This document shows positions 35,886-44,217 of a stretch of DNA of 48,308 nt, piece by piece. The stretch is taken from assembly GCA_017650105.1 (NCBI GenBank), contig JAGCFO010000020.1, forward strand, positions 1-48,308. The letters are read 5' to 3'. Position 1 is the stretch's first letter. Each line of letters opens with the position of its first letter. Source of the DNA: Bacteroidaceae bacterium (GTDB lineage Bacteria; Bacteroidota; Bacteroidia; Bacteroidales; Bacteroidaceae). The translations under genes were made by a program, and so were the position numbers. The notes beneath the pieces were generated by a model. It made no database searches, had not been told where the DNA came from, and was given only the letters and a program-made list of their open reading frames with translations.

Positions 35886-35912
35886 CACCCTGAAATCAGG
35901 AAATCGCATCGA

Positions 35913-37814
35913 GTGCCAATAAAAAGACTTGACATATTCTTGCTGAAGACGTTTGGCATCATGTTCGTGGCAACGTTCTTCATCTGCCTGTTTATCTTCA
36001 TCATGCAGTTCATGTGGCTGTATGTCGACGATATGGTAGGCAAGGGACTCAGTCTTGATGTGTTGGCTCGTTTCTTCTGGTTTGCCACGCTGACGCTTGT
36101 ACCCCGCTCGCTGCCCCTTGCCGTGCTGCTGGCGTCGCTCATGACCTTCGGCAATTTGGGCGAGCGTGTGGAACTGACGGCTATGAAGTCGGCTGGCATC
36201 CCCCTCATCCGCGTAATGGCGCCCCTGATGGTGTTCTGCATAGCCTTGTGCGGGGCATCGTTCTACTTTCAGAACGTCGTCATCCCTCATGCCCAACTGC
36301 AGTTGCAGACACTCATCATCTCGATGAAGCAGAAGTCGCCCGAGCTGGAAATCCCCGAAGGGGCATTCTACGACGGCATCAGCTCGTACAACCTCTATGT
36401 GAAGCATAAAAATCCAGAGACGGGCACGCTCTACGGCGTCGTCATCTACAACATGAGCGACGGAGCCGAAAACGCTGTCATCCTGAAGGCAGACTCAGGG
36501 CGCTTGGAGACGACGGCTGACAAGCAGTTCCTGCGTATGACTCTCTGGCACGGGGAACAGTTCGAAAACTTGAAGACAGACCAGATCAGCAAGAAGAACA
36601 TTCCCTACCGACGTGAGGTGTTTGGGAAAAAGACGATGCTGATAGCCTTTAACGACGACTTCAGCCTGATGGATTCGGGTTTCCTCAGTGCAAACGCCTC
36701 AAACAAGAATATGGCGCAGCTGGCACACGACGTCGACTCGCTGGAACAAGAGCAAGACAGCATCGGGCGTGTCTATTTCAACCAGCTGAAGGATAATACG
36801 TATGCGGTCTACAAGCCATCCAAGCAGGATAGTACGGTGTTGTCGTCGATGAAGGCTACATCCATCAACGTGGATAGCGTCTATTATACTGCAACTCGCG
36901 ATAAACAGCAGAACTGGCGCAATCAGGAGAAAACGAAGCTTGAAAACATGAAGACGGAGACGGCTCTCAAGACAAAGACTGTTTATCTGGCTGACAAGAA
37001 CATACGAAAGCATCGCATCGAGCGACTCAACAAGATTACCCTTTCGCTCGGCTGTCTGGTATTCTTCTTTATCGGTGCTCCGCTCGGGGCAATCATCCGC
37101 AAGGGAGGACTAGGGTTGCCTGTCGTCATCTCTGTGTTCATTTTCATCATCTATTATATTCTCGACACTTCTGGAGCCAAGCTGGCGCGTGAGGGAGAAA
37201 TGACAATTTGGTTCGGACGTTGGCTCAGCACCCTTGTGCTGGCGCCAATGGGCGCATTCTTTACCTACAAGGCAAACAACGACTCTACCGTTTTCAACCT
37301 GGATATGTACAAGAATGCTCTTCGCTGGCTTGTGGCTATTCCAGACGAGAGGCACGTGATGAGTAAGGAGGTTATCATTGACGATCCCGACTATGCGGAG
37401 ATTGACAAATCGCTCGATTTGCTCTCGAAGCGCTGCGAAACGTGGATTGACGCGCACGATTTGCAACGTACCTCCTATCGCAATATGTTCTTCGGCAAAG
37501 GGGGAGCCGACGTGGAACTGTCAGACATCCGTTCTCAGGTAGAAGAGATAGTCAACGAATTGGGAAACAGTCGCGACGTGATGGTTTTGGACCATATCAA
37601 CCAGTATCCCCTCTTCTCCGATACCGATCATCTGACTCCCATTCGTAAAAAGTGGATGAACGTTGCTGCCGGCATCCTCTTCCCCATAGGAGGACTGCTT
37701 TGGCTGCGTGCAGAGTTCTTCCGCCGTCGACGTCTGAAAAACATGCTGAAGATTGAGGAGGTCTCGGGCTTGCTTCAGCAAGACTTCGTGAATCGCAAAC
37801 TAAAACAACAGTGA
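35913..37814 (+). CDS. LptF/LptG-type lipopolysaccharide export permease (YjgP/YjgQ family)
   Basis: A 633-aa inner-membrane permease that would work with LptB and LptC to lift lipopolysaccharide from the inner membrane toward the outer membrane. The N-terminus (PIKRLDIFLLKTFG) and the first helices (VATFFICLFIFIMQFMWLY; LVPRSLPLAVLLASLMTFGNLGER) are family hallmarks. A beta-jellyroll-like periplasmic part follows, then C-terminal helices (LGCLVFFFIGAPLGAIIRKGG). Bacteroidales versions are longer than the ~360-aa E. coli proteins, as here, with extra soluble segments before the last helix. The GTG start fits the promoter. An aminotransferase gene follows after 47 nt. Confidence 0.88.
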   Translation: MPIKRLDIFLLKTFGIMFVATFFICLFIFIMQFMWLYVDDMVGKGLSLDVLARFFWFATLTLVPRSLPLAVLLASLMTFGNLGERVELTAMKSAGIPLIRVMAPLMVFCIALCGASFYFQNVVIPHAQLQLQTLIISMKQKSPELEIPEGAFYDGISSYNLYVKHKNPETGTLYGVVIYNMSDGAENAVILKADSGRLETTADKQFLRMTLWHGEQFENLKTDQISKKNIPYRREVFGKKTMLIAFNDDFSLMDSGFLSANASNKNMAQLAHDVDSLEQEQDSIGRVYFNQLKDNTYAVYKPSKQDSTVLSSMKATSINVDSVYYTATRDKQQNWRNQEKTKLENMKTETALKTKTVYLADKNIRKHRIERLNKITLSLGCLVFFFIGAPLGAIIRKGGLGLPVVISVFIFIIYYILDTSGAKLAREGEMTIWFGRWLSTLVLAPMGAFFTYKANNDSTVFNLDMYKNALRWLVAIPDERHVMSKEVIIDDPDYAEIDKSLDLLSKRCETWIDAHDLQRTSYRNMFFGKGGADVELSDIRSQVEEIVNELGNSRDVMVLDHINQYPLFSDTDHLTPIRKKWMNVAAGILFPIGGLLWLRAEFFRRRRLKNMLKIEEVSGLLQQDFVNRKLKQQ

Positions 37815-37861
37815 TGCTATTGCTAATGATAAATTGATTACCAGATAATTTGATTATTTCT

Positions 37862-39055
37862 ATGAACTGTCTTTCCGAAAGAGTAAATCGTTTGCACCCA
37901 AGTGCAACTCTCGCTATGTCTGCCCGCAGCGCAGAGCTGAAGGCGCAGGGCGTTCCAGTCATTAACATGAGTGTCGGAGAACCCGACTTCAACACACCCG
38001 AGCACATCAAGGAGGCTGGCATAAAGGCCATCAGCGAAAACTGGACTCGCTACAGCCCCGTGCCTGGTTATCCTTCTTTGCGCGAAGCTATCTGCAACAA
38101 ACTGAAGAACGAGAATGAACTCAGCTTCAAGCCTGAGCAAATCGTTGTCTCCAACGGAGGAAAGCAGAGCGTCTGCGGAGCTATTATGGCTATCGTGAAC
38201 AGCGGGGATGAGGTGATTGTTCCTGCTCCTTATTGGGTTAGCTATCCCGAAATGGTGCTTATGGCTGACGGAACTCCCGTGTTCATCCCTTCGGGCATTG
38301 AGCAGGATTTCAAAATCACTCCCGCACAGCTCGAGGCTGCTATCACTCCTAAGACAAAAGCGCTCATTCTCTGCTCTCCCTCCAATCCGACAGGCTCCGT
38401 CTACAGCCGAGAGGAACTTCGGGCTCTGGCAGAAGTGCTCAAAAGGCACGAGAGTGTGTTTGTTATCTCCGACGAGATTTATGAGCACATCAGCTACGTG
38501 GGGCATCACGAGAGTATCGCTCAGTTTGAAGAGATACGCGAGCGTGTCATCATAGTAAACGGAGTCTCTAAGGCTTACGCGATGACTGGCTGGCGCATAG
38601 GGTTTGTTGCAGCTCCGGTAGATGTTGCGAAGGCTGTCAGCAAACTTCAGGGACAGTACACGAGTGGCCCCAGCTCTATCTCGCAGAAGGCTGCTGAAGC
38701 TGCTTACAGAGGCTCGCAGCAATGTGTGGAAGAGATGCGTGAGGCTTTCAGCAGACGTCGTGACTTGATTGTGAAACTTGCCCGTGAGATTCCAGGATTG
38801 GAAGTCAACGAACCTCAGGGAGCCTTCTACCTCTTCCCTAAATGCAGCTCGTTCTTCGGAAAGAGCGACGGGAAGCGTACTATCTTCACTTCTACCGACT
38901 TTGCAATGTATCTGCTCGAAGAGGCACACGTCGCTTGCGTGGGAGGAGATTCGTTCGGGGCACCCGAGTGTTTCCGTATGAGCTATGCTACCAGCGACGA
39001 AAACATCGTTGAGGCGATGCGTCGCATAGGAGACGCTTTGGCAAAGTTGAAATAA
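37862..39055 (+). CDS. Pyridoxal-phosphate aminotransferase, class I (aspartate aminotransferase-like)
   Basis: A 397-aa cytoplasmic enzyme of fold type I that transfers an amino group between an amino acid, probably aspartate, and a 2-oxo acid. The family signs are SVGEPDFNTP near residue 40, the glycine-rich NGGKQ loop, CSPSNPTG, DEIYEH, and SKAYAMTGWRIGF with Lys237 as the likely Schiff-base lysine. The ATG at 37862 is preferred to a TTG four codons upstream. Length is normal for the subgroup. It lies 47 nt after the permease gene and 21 nt before a small outer-membrane protein, so the three may be co-transcribed. Confidence 0.92.
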   Translation: MNCLSERVNRLHPSATLAMSARSAELKAQGVPVINMSVGEPDFNTPEHIKEAGIKAISENWTRYSPVPGYPSLREAICNKLKNENELSFKPEQIVVSNGGKQSVCGAIMAIVNSGDEVIVPAPYWVSYPEMVLMADGTPVFIPSGIEQDFKITPAQLEAAITPKTKALILCSPSNPTGSVYSREELRALAEVLKRHESVFVISDEIYEHISYVGHHESIAQFEEIRERVIIVNGVSKAYAMTGWRIGFVAAPVDVAKAVSKLQGQYTSGPSSISQKAAEAAYRGSQQCVEEMREAFSRRRDLIVKLAREIPGLEVNEPQGAFYLFPKCSSFFGKSDGKRTIFTSTDFAMYLLEEAHVACVGGDSFGAPECFRMSYATSDENIVEAMRRIGDALAKLK

Positions 39056-39076
39056 AACCATTTAATACCGAAAACT

Positions 39077-39691
39077 ATGAAAAAGTTTATTGTAGCTTGT
39101 GTTGCCCTCTTGATGGCAATCGGGGTAAAGGCTCAAATTCCCGAAGGACTTCAGGTCGTATCGTTGCGCATAGGGGATACGATGTCGCTGGGAGCCTATA
39201 CGGAGGCTTCTGTGCCCACTTCCCTTACCTATGAGTATTGTCTTGAGGAGGATGCATTCGAGGTGCCGAGCCTTTGTCTGGGAATAGGTGCTATCTTCGG
39301 GCATGCGTATTCCTATACTACTACCACCATAACGAATGCTGGCAGCAATCAGGTTGATACCCGCGCTACCACAAACCGTTGGTTCTTCGGAGGGCTGAGA
39401 GGGTATGTACATTATGATGTTCTCTCCCTCATCGGTGTGGATGCTCCTCATTTTGACACTTATGCTGCACTCACGCTGGGTGCCCGAGTGAAGAAACGCA
39501 TGTGGGAAGGAGAGAATGCTTCTTCTACCACAGGGGGAGTATCTTCTAAGTCCATCACTCGCGAGAAAAGTCCCATGTTTGGGCTTCAGTTTGGCGCGAG
39601 GTATTTCATTATTCCTAACGTAGGGCTCTCGCTCGAAGCTGGCTACGACGGAATGTCAGTGCTCAACTTCGGAATAGTAGGCTGCTTCTGA
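39077..39691 (+). CDS. Small outer-membrane beta-barrel protein
   Basis: A 204-aa exported protein. MKKFIVACVALLMAIGVKAQ is a clear signal peptide ending in a VKAQ cleavage site. The rest alternates amphipathic strands and turns (FFGGLRGYVHYDVLS, YAALTLGARVKKRMW, FGLQFGARYFI, LSLEAGYDG) and ends in a strand with a terminal Phe (VLNFGIVGCF), typical of OmpA/OmpW-sized eight-stranded barrels. No enzyme motif is seen. It follows the aminotransferase gene by 21 nt, with a strong terminator downstream. Confidence 0.8.
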   Translation: MKKFIVACVALLMAIGVKAQIPEGLQVVSLRIGDTMSLGAYTEASVPTSLTYEYCLEEDAFEVPSLCLGIGAIFGHAYSYTTTTITNAGSNQVDTRATTNRWFFGGLRGYVHYDVLSLIGVDAPHFDTYAALTLGARVKKRMWEGENASSTTGGVSSKSITREKSPMFGLQFGARYFIIPNVGLSLEAGYDGMSVLNFGIVGCF

Positions 39692-39731
39692 GCAGGAGGG
39701 AGCTGCGCGAAATAAGTAGGCTCGAACAGAA

Positions 39732-39834
39732 TTTTTGGAGAAGGGAAAAATTTTTATTTGTTCTCCAAAAAAATTTTTGCTCAAAGCATATCGCGCGTTT
39801 CCTTCTTCATATCGCGATATGTGTTCTCCAAAAT
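39732..39834. repeat. Host palindromic intergenic repeat, copy B
   Basis: The region contains TTTTTGGAGAA and its exact complement TTCTCCAAAAA (39732-39742 and 39761-39771), a partial ATATCGCGCG, and then CCTTCTTC, ATATCGCGATAT (39809-39820) and GTGTTCTCCAAAA. It seems to be two rearranged repeat units between convergent genes. Confidence 0.75.
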
Positions 39835-39910
39835 GAGCGTTTCGCAAAGCATAATTCGCGCTGCACGGAACTCCCTAAATTTTTGAGCGAGATTTCCCCT
39901 CGGATGACTG

Positions 39911-39950
39911 AGAAGGCTGGGATTTGTTCCTGGCCTTCTTTCTTTTAAGG
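39911..39950 (+). terminator. Intrinsic terminator of the aminotransferase/outer-membrane-protein transcript
   Basis: A stem of about 12 bp (AGAAGGCTGGGA with TCCTGGCCTTCT, two G-T pairs) is followed by TTCTTTT on the + strand. It lies just before the end of the convergent ABC-F gene. Confidence 0.75.
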
Positions 39951-41735
39951 CGTGAGCTCGCTCAACTCGAGCCAGCGCATCGATTTTTCGTCTATGGCAT
40001 CATTCACGACAGGAAGACGCTTCGATGCAGACGTTATCTCGTCGATGCTGAGCGTTCCGCTGCAGAGCGATTCCTCAAGCTGTTTTTTCTCTTTCTCAAG
40101 CTCTTCCAACTCCTTTTCCAACTGTTCCATCTCGCGCTTTTCCTTATAGCTCAGTTTGCGCGGTTTGTCTTCAGGCGTCGTTTTGGCAGCAGGTTTCTTT
40201 TCGCGCGAAGGTGACTCTGCGGCTCGGGCTTCGCGACGCTGTTGCTCTTCGGTGTATGCCTTCCATTCGCGATATTGTGAGCAGTTGCCGGGAAAATCGC
40301 GTATGTCTCCTTCTCCGTTGAATACCAGCAGATGATCCACCATCTTGTCCATGAAATACCTGTCGTGACTGACTACGATGAGGCATCCTTTCCAATTCTG
40401 CAGATATTCTTCCAGAATCTGCAGCGTGAGGATGTCAAGATCGTTGGTGGGTTCGTCGAGGATGAGGAAATTGGGGTTATGCATCAGCACGGTACAAAGG
40501 TAGAGCCGTCTTTTTTCTCCTCCGCTCAGCTTGTACACATAGCTGTACTGTTTCTGAGGGGAGAAGAGGAAGTTCTGCAGCAACTGACTGGCTGTGAGCG
40601 TAGAACCGTCGCTCATGGGAATGTAGTCGGCGATGTCGCGTACGACGTCTATCACCTTCTGTTGCTCGTTGAAACGGAGCCCTGCTTGGGAGTAACAGCC
40701 GAAACGTACTGTGGTACCTATTTCTATAGTGCCGCTGTCGGGCTGCAGTTCGCCCAGCAAGAGGCGCAGAAACGATGTCTTGCCCGTTCCGTTATCCCCC
40801 ACGATGCCGAGTTTCTCGTAGCGGGTGAAGATGTACGAAAAATGGTTGAGGATGGTCTTCTCTCCTTCGGCATCATCATCGGAACCGAAGGCGAGAGAAA
40901 CGTCGTGTAGCTCGAAAATCTTGTTTCCGATATATCCTGCCTGGCTTTTCAGCTGCACCTGCTCGTTGCGGAACGATTGTTTGGCAATCTTCTCCAGTTC
41001 GTAGAAAGCCTCTTCGCGATACCTTGCCTTATGCCCTCGTGCGCAAGGCATCCTGCGCATCCAGTCGAGCTCGGTGCGGTAGAGATTGTTGGCGCGTGCT
41101 ATTTCGGCATTGCGCGCATCTATTCGCTGCTGTCGCTTCTCGAGATAGTAGCTGTAGTTGCCTTTATACGTGTAGACGGTGTTGTCGTCCAGCTCCATGA
41201 TGATGGAACAGACACGATCGAGGAAATATCTGTCGTGCGTCACCATCAGCAGCGTTGAGGAGTTGTGAGAGAGTTCTCCCTCGAGCCACTCAATGGTGCT
41301 CAAGTCGAGGTGGTTGGTAGGTTCGTCGAGAATAAGGAGGTCGGGCGCATCCACCAGCACTTGTGCTAGAGCGATGCGCTTTTTCTGCCCTCCCGAGAGG
41401 GAGCTGATGCGTTGTGTCAGGTCGGTGATGCCGATGGAGTGGAGAAGGGCCTCCACCTCCTTTCCCGGGCAGACTTCCTCGATGGTTTTCTCCTCGGGCA
41501 GCTGGGGTGTCTGCGGCAGGTAGCCCGTGCGGATGCCGTTGCGGTAAGTAATCTTTCCCGAGTCGTAGCCCTCCTGGCCAGTCAGGATGTCAAGCAGCGT
41601 GCTCTTGCCCGTACCGTTCTTGGCGATGAGGCCTATCCGCTGCCCTTGGGCGATGCCGAACGAGATGCCTTCGAAAAGCACGAGGCTCCCGAAGGATTTT
41701 GTCAAGTTCTCAACTTGAAGGTAAGGCGTGGGCAT
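39945..41735 (-). CDS. ABC-F family ATPase (Uup-like)
   Basis: A 596-aa soluble protein with two ABC cassettes and no membrane helices. ABC-F proteins act on ribosomes or, for Uup, influence DNA recombination and transposon excision. Cassette 1 has Walker A KNGTGKST near residue 40, signature LSGGQ and Walker B LLILDEPTNHLD. Cassette 2 has GDNGTGKTS, LSGGEKRR and FLILDEPTNDLD. A linker rich in Arg and aromatic residues joins them. The last ~80 residues form a charged coiled coil (EKREMEQLEKELEELEKEKK), the Uup-type C-terminal extension. The ATG at 41735 follows a good promoter; the upstream Met of the frame is excluded by it. Confidence 0.9.
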   Translation of the reverse strand: MPTPYLQVENLTKSFGSLVLFEGISFGIAQGQRIGLIAKNGTGKSTLLDILTGQEGYDSGKITYRNGIRTGYLPQTPQLPEEKTIEEVCPGKEVEALLHSIGITDLTQRISSLSGGQKKRIALAQVLVDAPDLLILDEPTNHLDLSTIEWLEGELSHNSSTLLMVTHDRYFLDRVCSIIMELDDNTVYTYKGNYSYYLEKRQQRIDARNAEIARANNLYRTELDWMRRMPCARGHKARYREEAFYELEKIAKQSFRNEQVQLKSQAGYIGNKIFELHDVSLAFGSDDDAEGEKTILNHFSYIFTRYEKLGIVGDNGTGKTSFLRLLLGELQPDSGTIEIGTTVRFGCYSQAGLRFNEQQKVIDVVRDIADYIPMSDGSTLTASQLLQNFLFSPQKQYSYVYKLSGGEKRRLYLCTVLMHNPNFLILDEPTNDLDILTLQILEEYLQNWKGCLIVVSHDRYFMDKMVDHLLVFNGEGDIRDFPGNCSQYREWKAYTEEQQRREARAAESPSREKKPAAKTTPEDKPRKLSYKEKREMEQLEKELEELEKEKKQLEESLCSGTLSIDEITSASKRLPVVNDAIDEKSMRWLELSELTP

Positions 41736-41762
41736 TGCTGTCGTCGTATTACAATATCCTCG

Positions 41763-41793
41763 CAAAGATAGTGAAAATTGTGGGGAAAACAAA
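41763..41793 (-). promoter_or_regulatory. Promoter of the ABC-F gene
   Basis: On the - strand TTTG (41790-41793) and TATCTTTG (41763-41770) are 19 nt apart, a near-perfect Bacteroidetes -33/-7 pair, about 28 nt before the ATG at 41735. Confidence 0.8.
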
Positions 41794-41885
41794 GCAAAAC
41801 GAACGATTTTTCTCCTAAGTCTGAGGCTTCCAACGGAAGGGATTCAGTATGAATTACTTATCGCAAGTCAATTGCCGAAAAAAGG

Positions 41886-41918
41886 AAAAGAAAAAGGAGC
41901 CTCTTTTGCGAGGCTCCT
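41886..41918 (-). terminator. Intrinsic terminator of the methylmalonyl-CoA mutase operon
   Basis: A 9-bp perfect stem AGGAGCCTC/GAGGCTCCT (41895-41903 and 41910-41918), read on the - strand, is followed by TTTTTCTTTTCC. It is about 120 nt beyond the mutB stop and upstream of the ABC-F promoter. Confidence 0.8.
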
Positions 41919-41950
41919 CGGGAGGTTTTTCCTTCAGGATTTTTTCTCAA

Positions 41951-42012
41951 AGGAAAAATTTTTTTTCTTTCTTCATCTCGCGAGATGTGTTCTCGAAAAA
42001 ATTTTTTCCCTT
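41951..42012. repeat. Host palindromic intergenic repeat, copy C
   Basis: GGAAAAATTTTTTTTCTTTCTT is followed by ATCTCGCGAGAT (41975-41986) and GTGTTCTCGAAAAAATTTTTT. Compared with copies A and B the palindrome has compensating changes (A to C on the left, T to G on the right) that keep it self-complementary. Confidence 0.75.
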
Positions 42013-42039
42013 CTCGAAAAATCTTTTTCCTTCGGGCAA

Positions 42040-44208
42040 TTATTCCTCTTCCTGCATCAGCAGCTCAACTACCTTTGCAGCAGAAGTACAAACGTTCGTA
42101 CCAGGACCGAAGATGGCAGCTACGCCAGCTTTGTAGAGGAAGTCGTAGTCTTGCATCGGGATAACACCACCAGCGGTAACCATGATATCCTCGCGTCCCA
42201 GTTTCTTCAGTTCGGCAATCACCTGCGGGATGAGCGTCTTGTGCCCGGCAGCCAAAGAGCTGACTCCCAGCACGTCGACGTCGTTCTCAACAGCCTGTCT
42301 TGCGCTCTCCTCGGGAGTCTGGAACAGAGGTCCCATATCCACGTCAAAGCCGCAGTCGGCATATCCCGTAGCAACCACCTTGCCTCCTCGGTCGTGTCCG
42401 TCCTGTCCCATCTTGGCAATCATGATACGAGGACGACGGCCAAACTTCTTGGCAAACTTCTCTGTGAGAGCACAAGCGCGCTCGTACTCTTTGTCTTTCT
42501 TGCTTTCTGCTGAATACACGCCTGAAATAGTTCTAATAATTGCTTTATAACGTCCTACGACAGCTTCGCAGGCATCAGAAATCTCACCCAGCGTGCAACG
42601 TACGGCAGCTGCCTTTACAGCAAGGTCGAGGAGGTTATCCTCGCTGTGCTTGCCGTCGGCAAAGGCCTGCACACACTCGGTAATCTTGGCGAGAGCAGCC
42701 TTGCAAGCAGCCTCGTCGCGCTCGGCACGCAGCTTCTTCAGCCCTGCTATCTGCTCCTCGCGAACGGCAGTGTTGTCGATTTCGAGGATGTCGATAGGAG
42801 CTTCTTTCTCGAGGCGGTATTTGTTGGTGCCCACGATTGTCTGCTGCCCGCTGTCGATGCGAGCCTGTGTGCGTGCCGAAGCTTCCTCGATACGCATCTT
42901 GGGAAGACCCGTCTCAATAGCTTTAGCCATACCTCCAAGTTGCTCAATCTCCTGGATGTGTTCCCAAGCCTTGTGGGCAATCTCGTTGGTGAGGCTCTCT
43001 ACATAGTAGCTTCCGCCCCATGGGTCGACGTTCTTGCATACGTATGTCTCTTCCTGGATGTAAATCTGGGTGTTACGGGCGATACGTGCGCTGAAGTCGG
43101 TAGGAAGGGCGATAGCTTCGTCGAGGGCGTTGGTGTGCAGCGACTGAGTGTGTCCCAAAGCGGCTGCCATAGCCTCGATGCAAGTACGTCCTACATTGTT
43201 GAACGGGTCTTGCTCCGTAAGAGACCATCCTGATGTCTGGCTGTGGGTACGCAGCGCAAGCGACTTCGGGTTCTTGGCATCGAAGCTCTTTACGATCTTT
43301 GCCCAGAGCATACGTGCAGCACGCATCTTGGCAATCTCCATAAAGTGATTCATACCGATAGCCCAGAAGAAGCTCAGACGGGGAGCGAAGGCGTCGACGC
43401 TCATGCCAGCTTTCACACCAGCACGCAGATACTCCAATCCGTCGGAAAGAGTGTAGGCAAGCTCAATGTCAGCTGTGGCACCAGCCTCCTGCATGTGGTA
43501 GCCGGAGATGGAGATGCTGTTGAACTTAGGCATGTTCTTTGAAGTGTACTCGAAGATGTCGGAGATAATCTTCATCGAGAAGGCTGGGGGATAGATGTAG
43601 GTGTTGCGCACCATAAACTCCTTCAGAATGTCGTTCTGAATGGTTCCTGCCATCTCCTCAAGCTTAGCTCCCTGCTCAAGTCCTGCGTTGATGTAGAATG
43701 CGAGGATGGGCATTACGGCACCGTTCATTGTCATCGAGACAGACATCTTATTAAGAGGAATTCCGTCGAAGAGCACTTTCATGTTCTCGATGGAACAGAT
43801 GCTCACACCGGCTTTTCCCACATCGCCCACAACGCGCTGATGGTCGGGGTCGTATCCACGATGGGTGGGGAGGTCGAATGCTACTGACAGACCTTTCTGT
43901 CCACTTGCCAGGTTGCGGCGATAGAAAGCGTTTGACTCTTCAGCTGTGGAGAATCCGGCATACTGACGGATGGTCCAGGGGCGCATCACATACATTGTGG
44001 AGTAAGGTCCGCGGAGGTTAGGAGCAACGCCTGCTGCATAGTTCAGGTGTTCCATTCCCTCGAGGTCTTCCTTCGTGTACACGGGTTTCACATCAATCTG
44101 CTCTGGAGTTCTCCAGTTAGGCTCGATGTTGTTCTTCTTCTGCCACTCCATGCCGTTTGAGGCTTGGATGCCGGCATAAATATCGATATTGCTGAAATCT
44201 TTTCTCAT
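42040..44208 (-). CDS. mutB: Methylmalonyl-CoA mutase, large (catalytic) subunit
   Basis: A 722-aa adenosylcobalamin-dependent enzyme that interconverts succinyl-CoA and methylmalonyl-CoA, the key step of the succinate-propionate route in Bacteroidales. The N-terminal barrel carries the substrate-site segments [19 protein letters not shown], and the C-terminal cobalamin domain holds the base-off motif DxHxxG (Asp603, His605 in [11 protein letters not shown]) with the following [15 protein letters not shown]. Length and all hallmarks agree with the catalytic subunit. It starts 9 nt after mutA ends, so both are made from one transcript started at the promoter at 46128-46158. Methylmalonyl-CoA epimerase and decarboxylase are not in this window. 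Confidence 0.97.
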   Translation of the reverse strand: MRKDFSNIDIYAGIQASNGMEWQKKNNIEPNWRTPEQIDVKPVYTKEDLEGMEHLNYAAGVAPNLRGPYSTMYVMRPWTIRQYAGFSTAEESNAFYRRNLASGQKGLSVAFDLPTHRGYDPDHQRVVGDVGKAGVSICSIENMKVLFDGIPLNKMSVSMTMNGAVMPILAFYINAGLEQGAKLEEMAGTIQNDILKEFMVRNTYIYPPAFSMKIISDIFEYTSKNMPKFNSISISGYHMQEAGATADIELAYTLSDGLEYLRAGVKAGMSVDAFAPRLSFFWAIGMNHFMEIAKMRAARMLWAKIVKSFDAKNPKSLALRTHSQTSGWSLTEQDPFNNVGRTCIEAMAAALGHTQSLHTNALDEAIALPTDFSARIARNTQIYIQEETYVCKNVDPWGGSYYVESLTNEIAHKAWEHIQEIEQLGGMAKAIETGLPKMRIEEASARTQARIDSGQQTIVGTNKYRLEKEAPIDILEIDNTAVREEQIAGLKKLRAERDEAACKAALAKITECVQAFADGKHSEDNLLDLAVKAAAVRCTLGEISDACEAVVGRYKAIIRTISGVYSAESKKDKEYERACALTEKFAKKFGRRPRIMIAKMGQDGHDRGGKVVATGYADCGFDVDMGPLFQTPEESARQAVENDVDVLGVSSLAAGHKTLIPQVIAELKKLGREDIMVTAGGVIPMQDYDFLYKAGVAAIFGPGTNVCTSAAKVVELLMQEEE

Positions 44209-44217
44209 AGCGCAAAC

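Larger units (their letters stand above)
35510..35912. other. Divergent intergenic region with host repeat and promoter
   Basis: A gap of about 400 bp between the C_GCAxxG gene (-) and the permease gene (+). It contains one copy of the palindromic host repeat (35649-35700) and a promoter for the + strand gene (35855-35885). I see no coding sequence; the section at 35710-35830 is featureless. Confidence 0.6.

Noticed and set aside
35847..35912. Upstream GTG start of the LptF/G-type gene
   Set aside because: This part overlaps the predicted promoter and transcription start; the GTG at 35913 gives the normal N-terminus.
37838..39061. 407-aa minus-strand reading frame opposite the aminotransferase
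   Set aside because: It mirrors a well-supported PLP enzyme gene in the opposite frame, has no recognisable domain and no own promoter.
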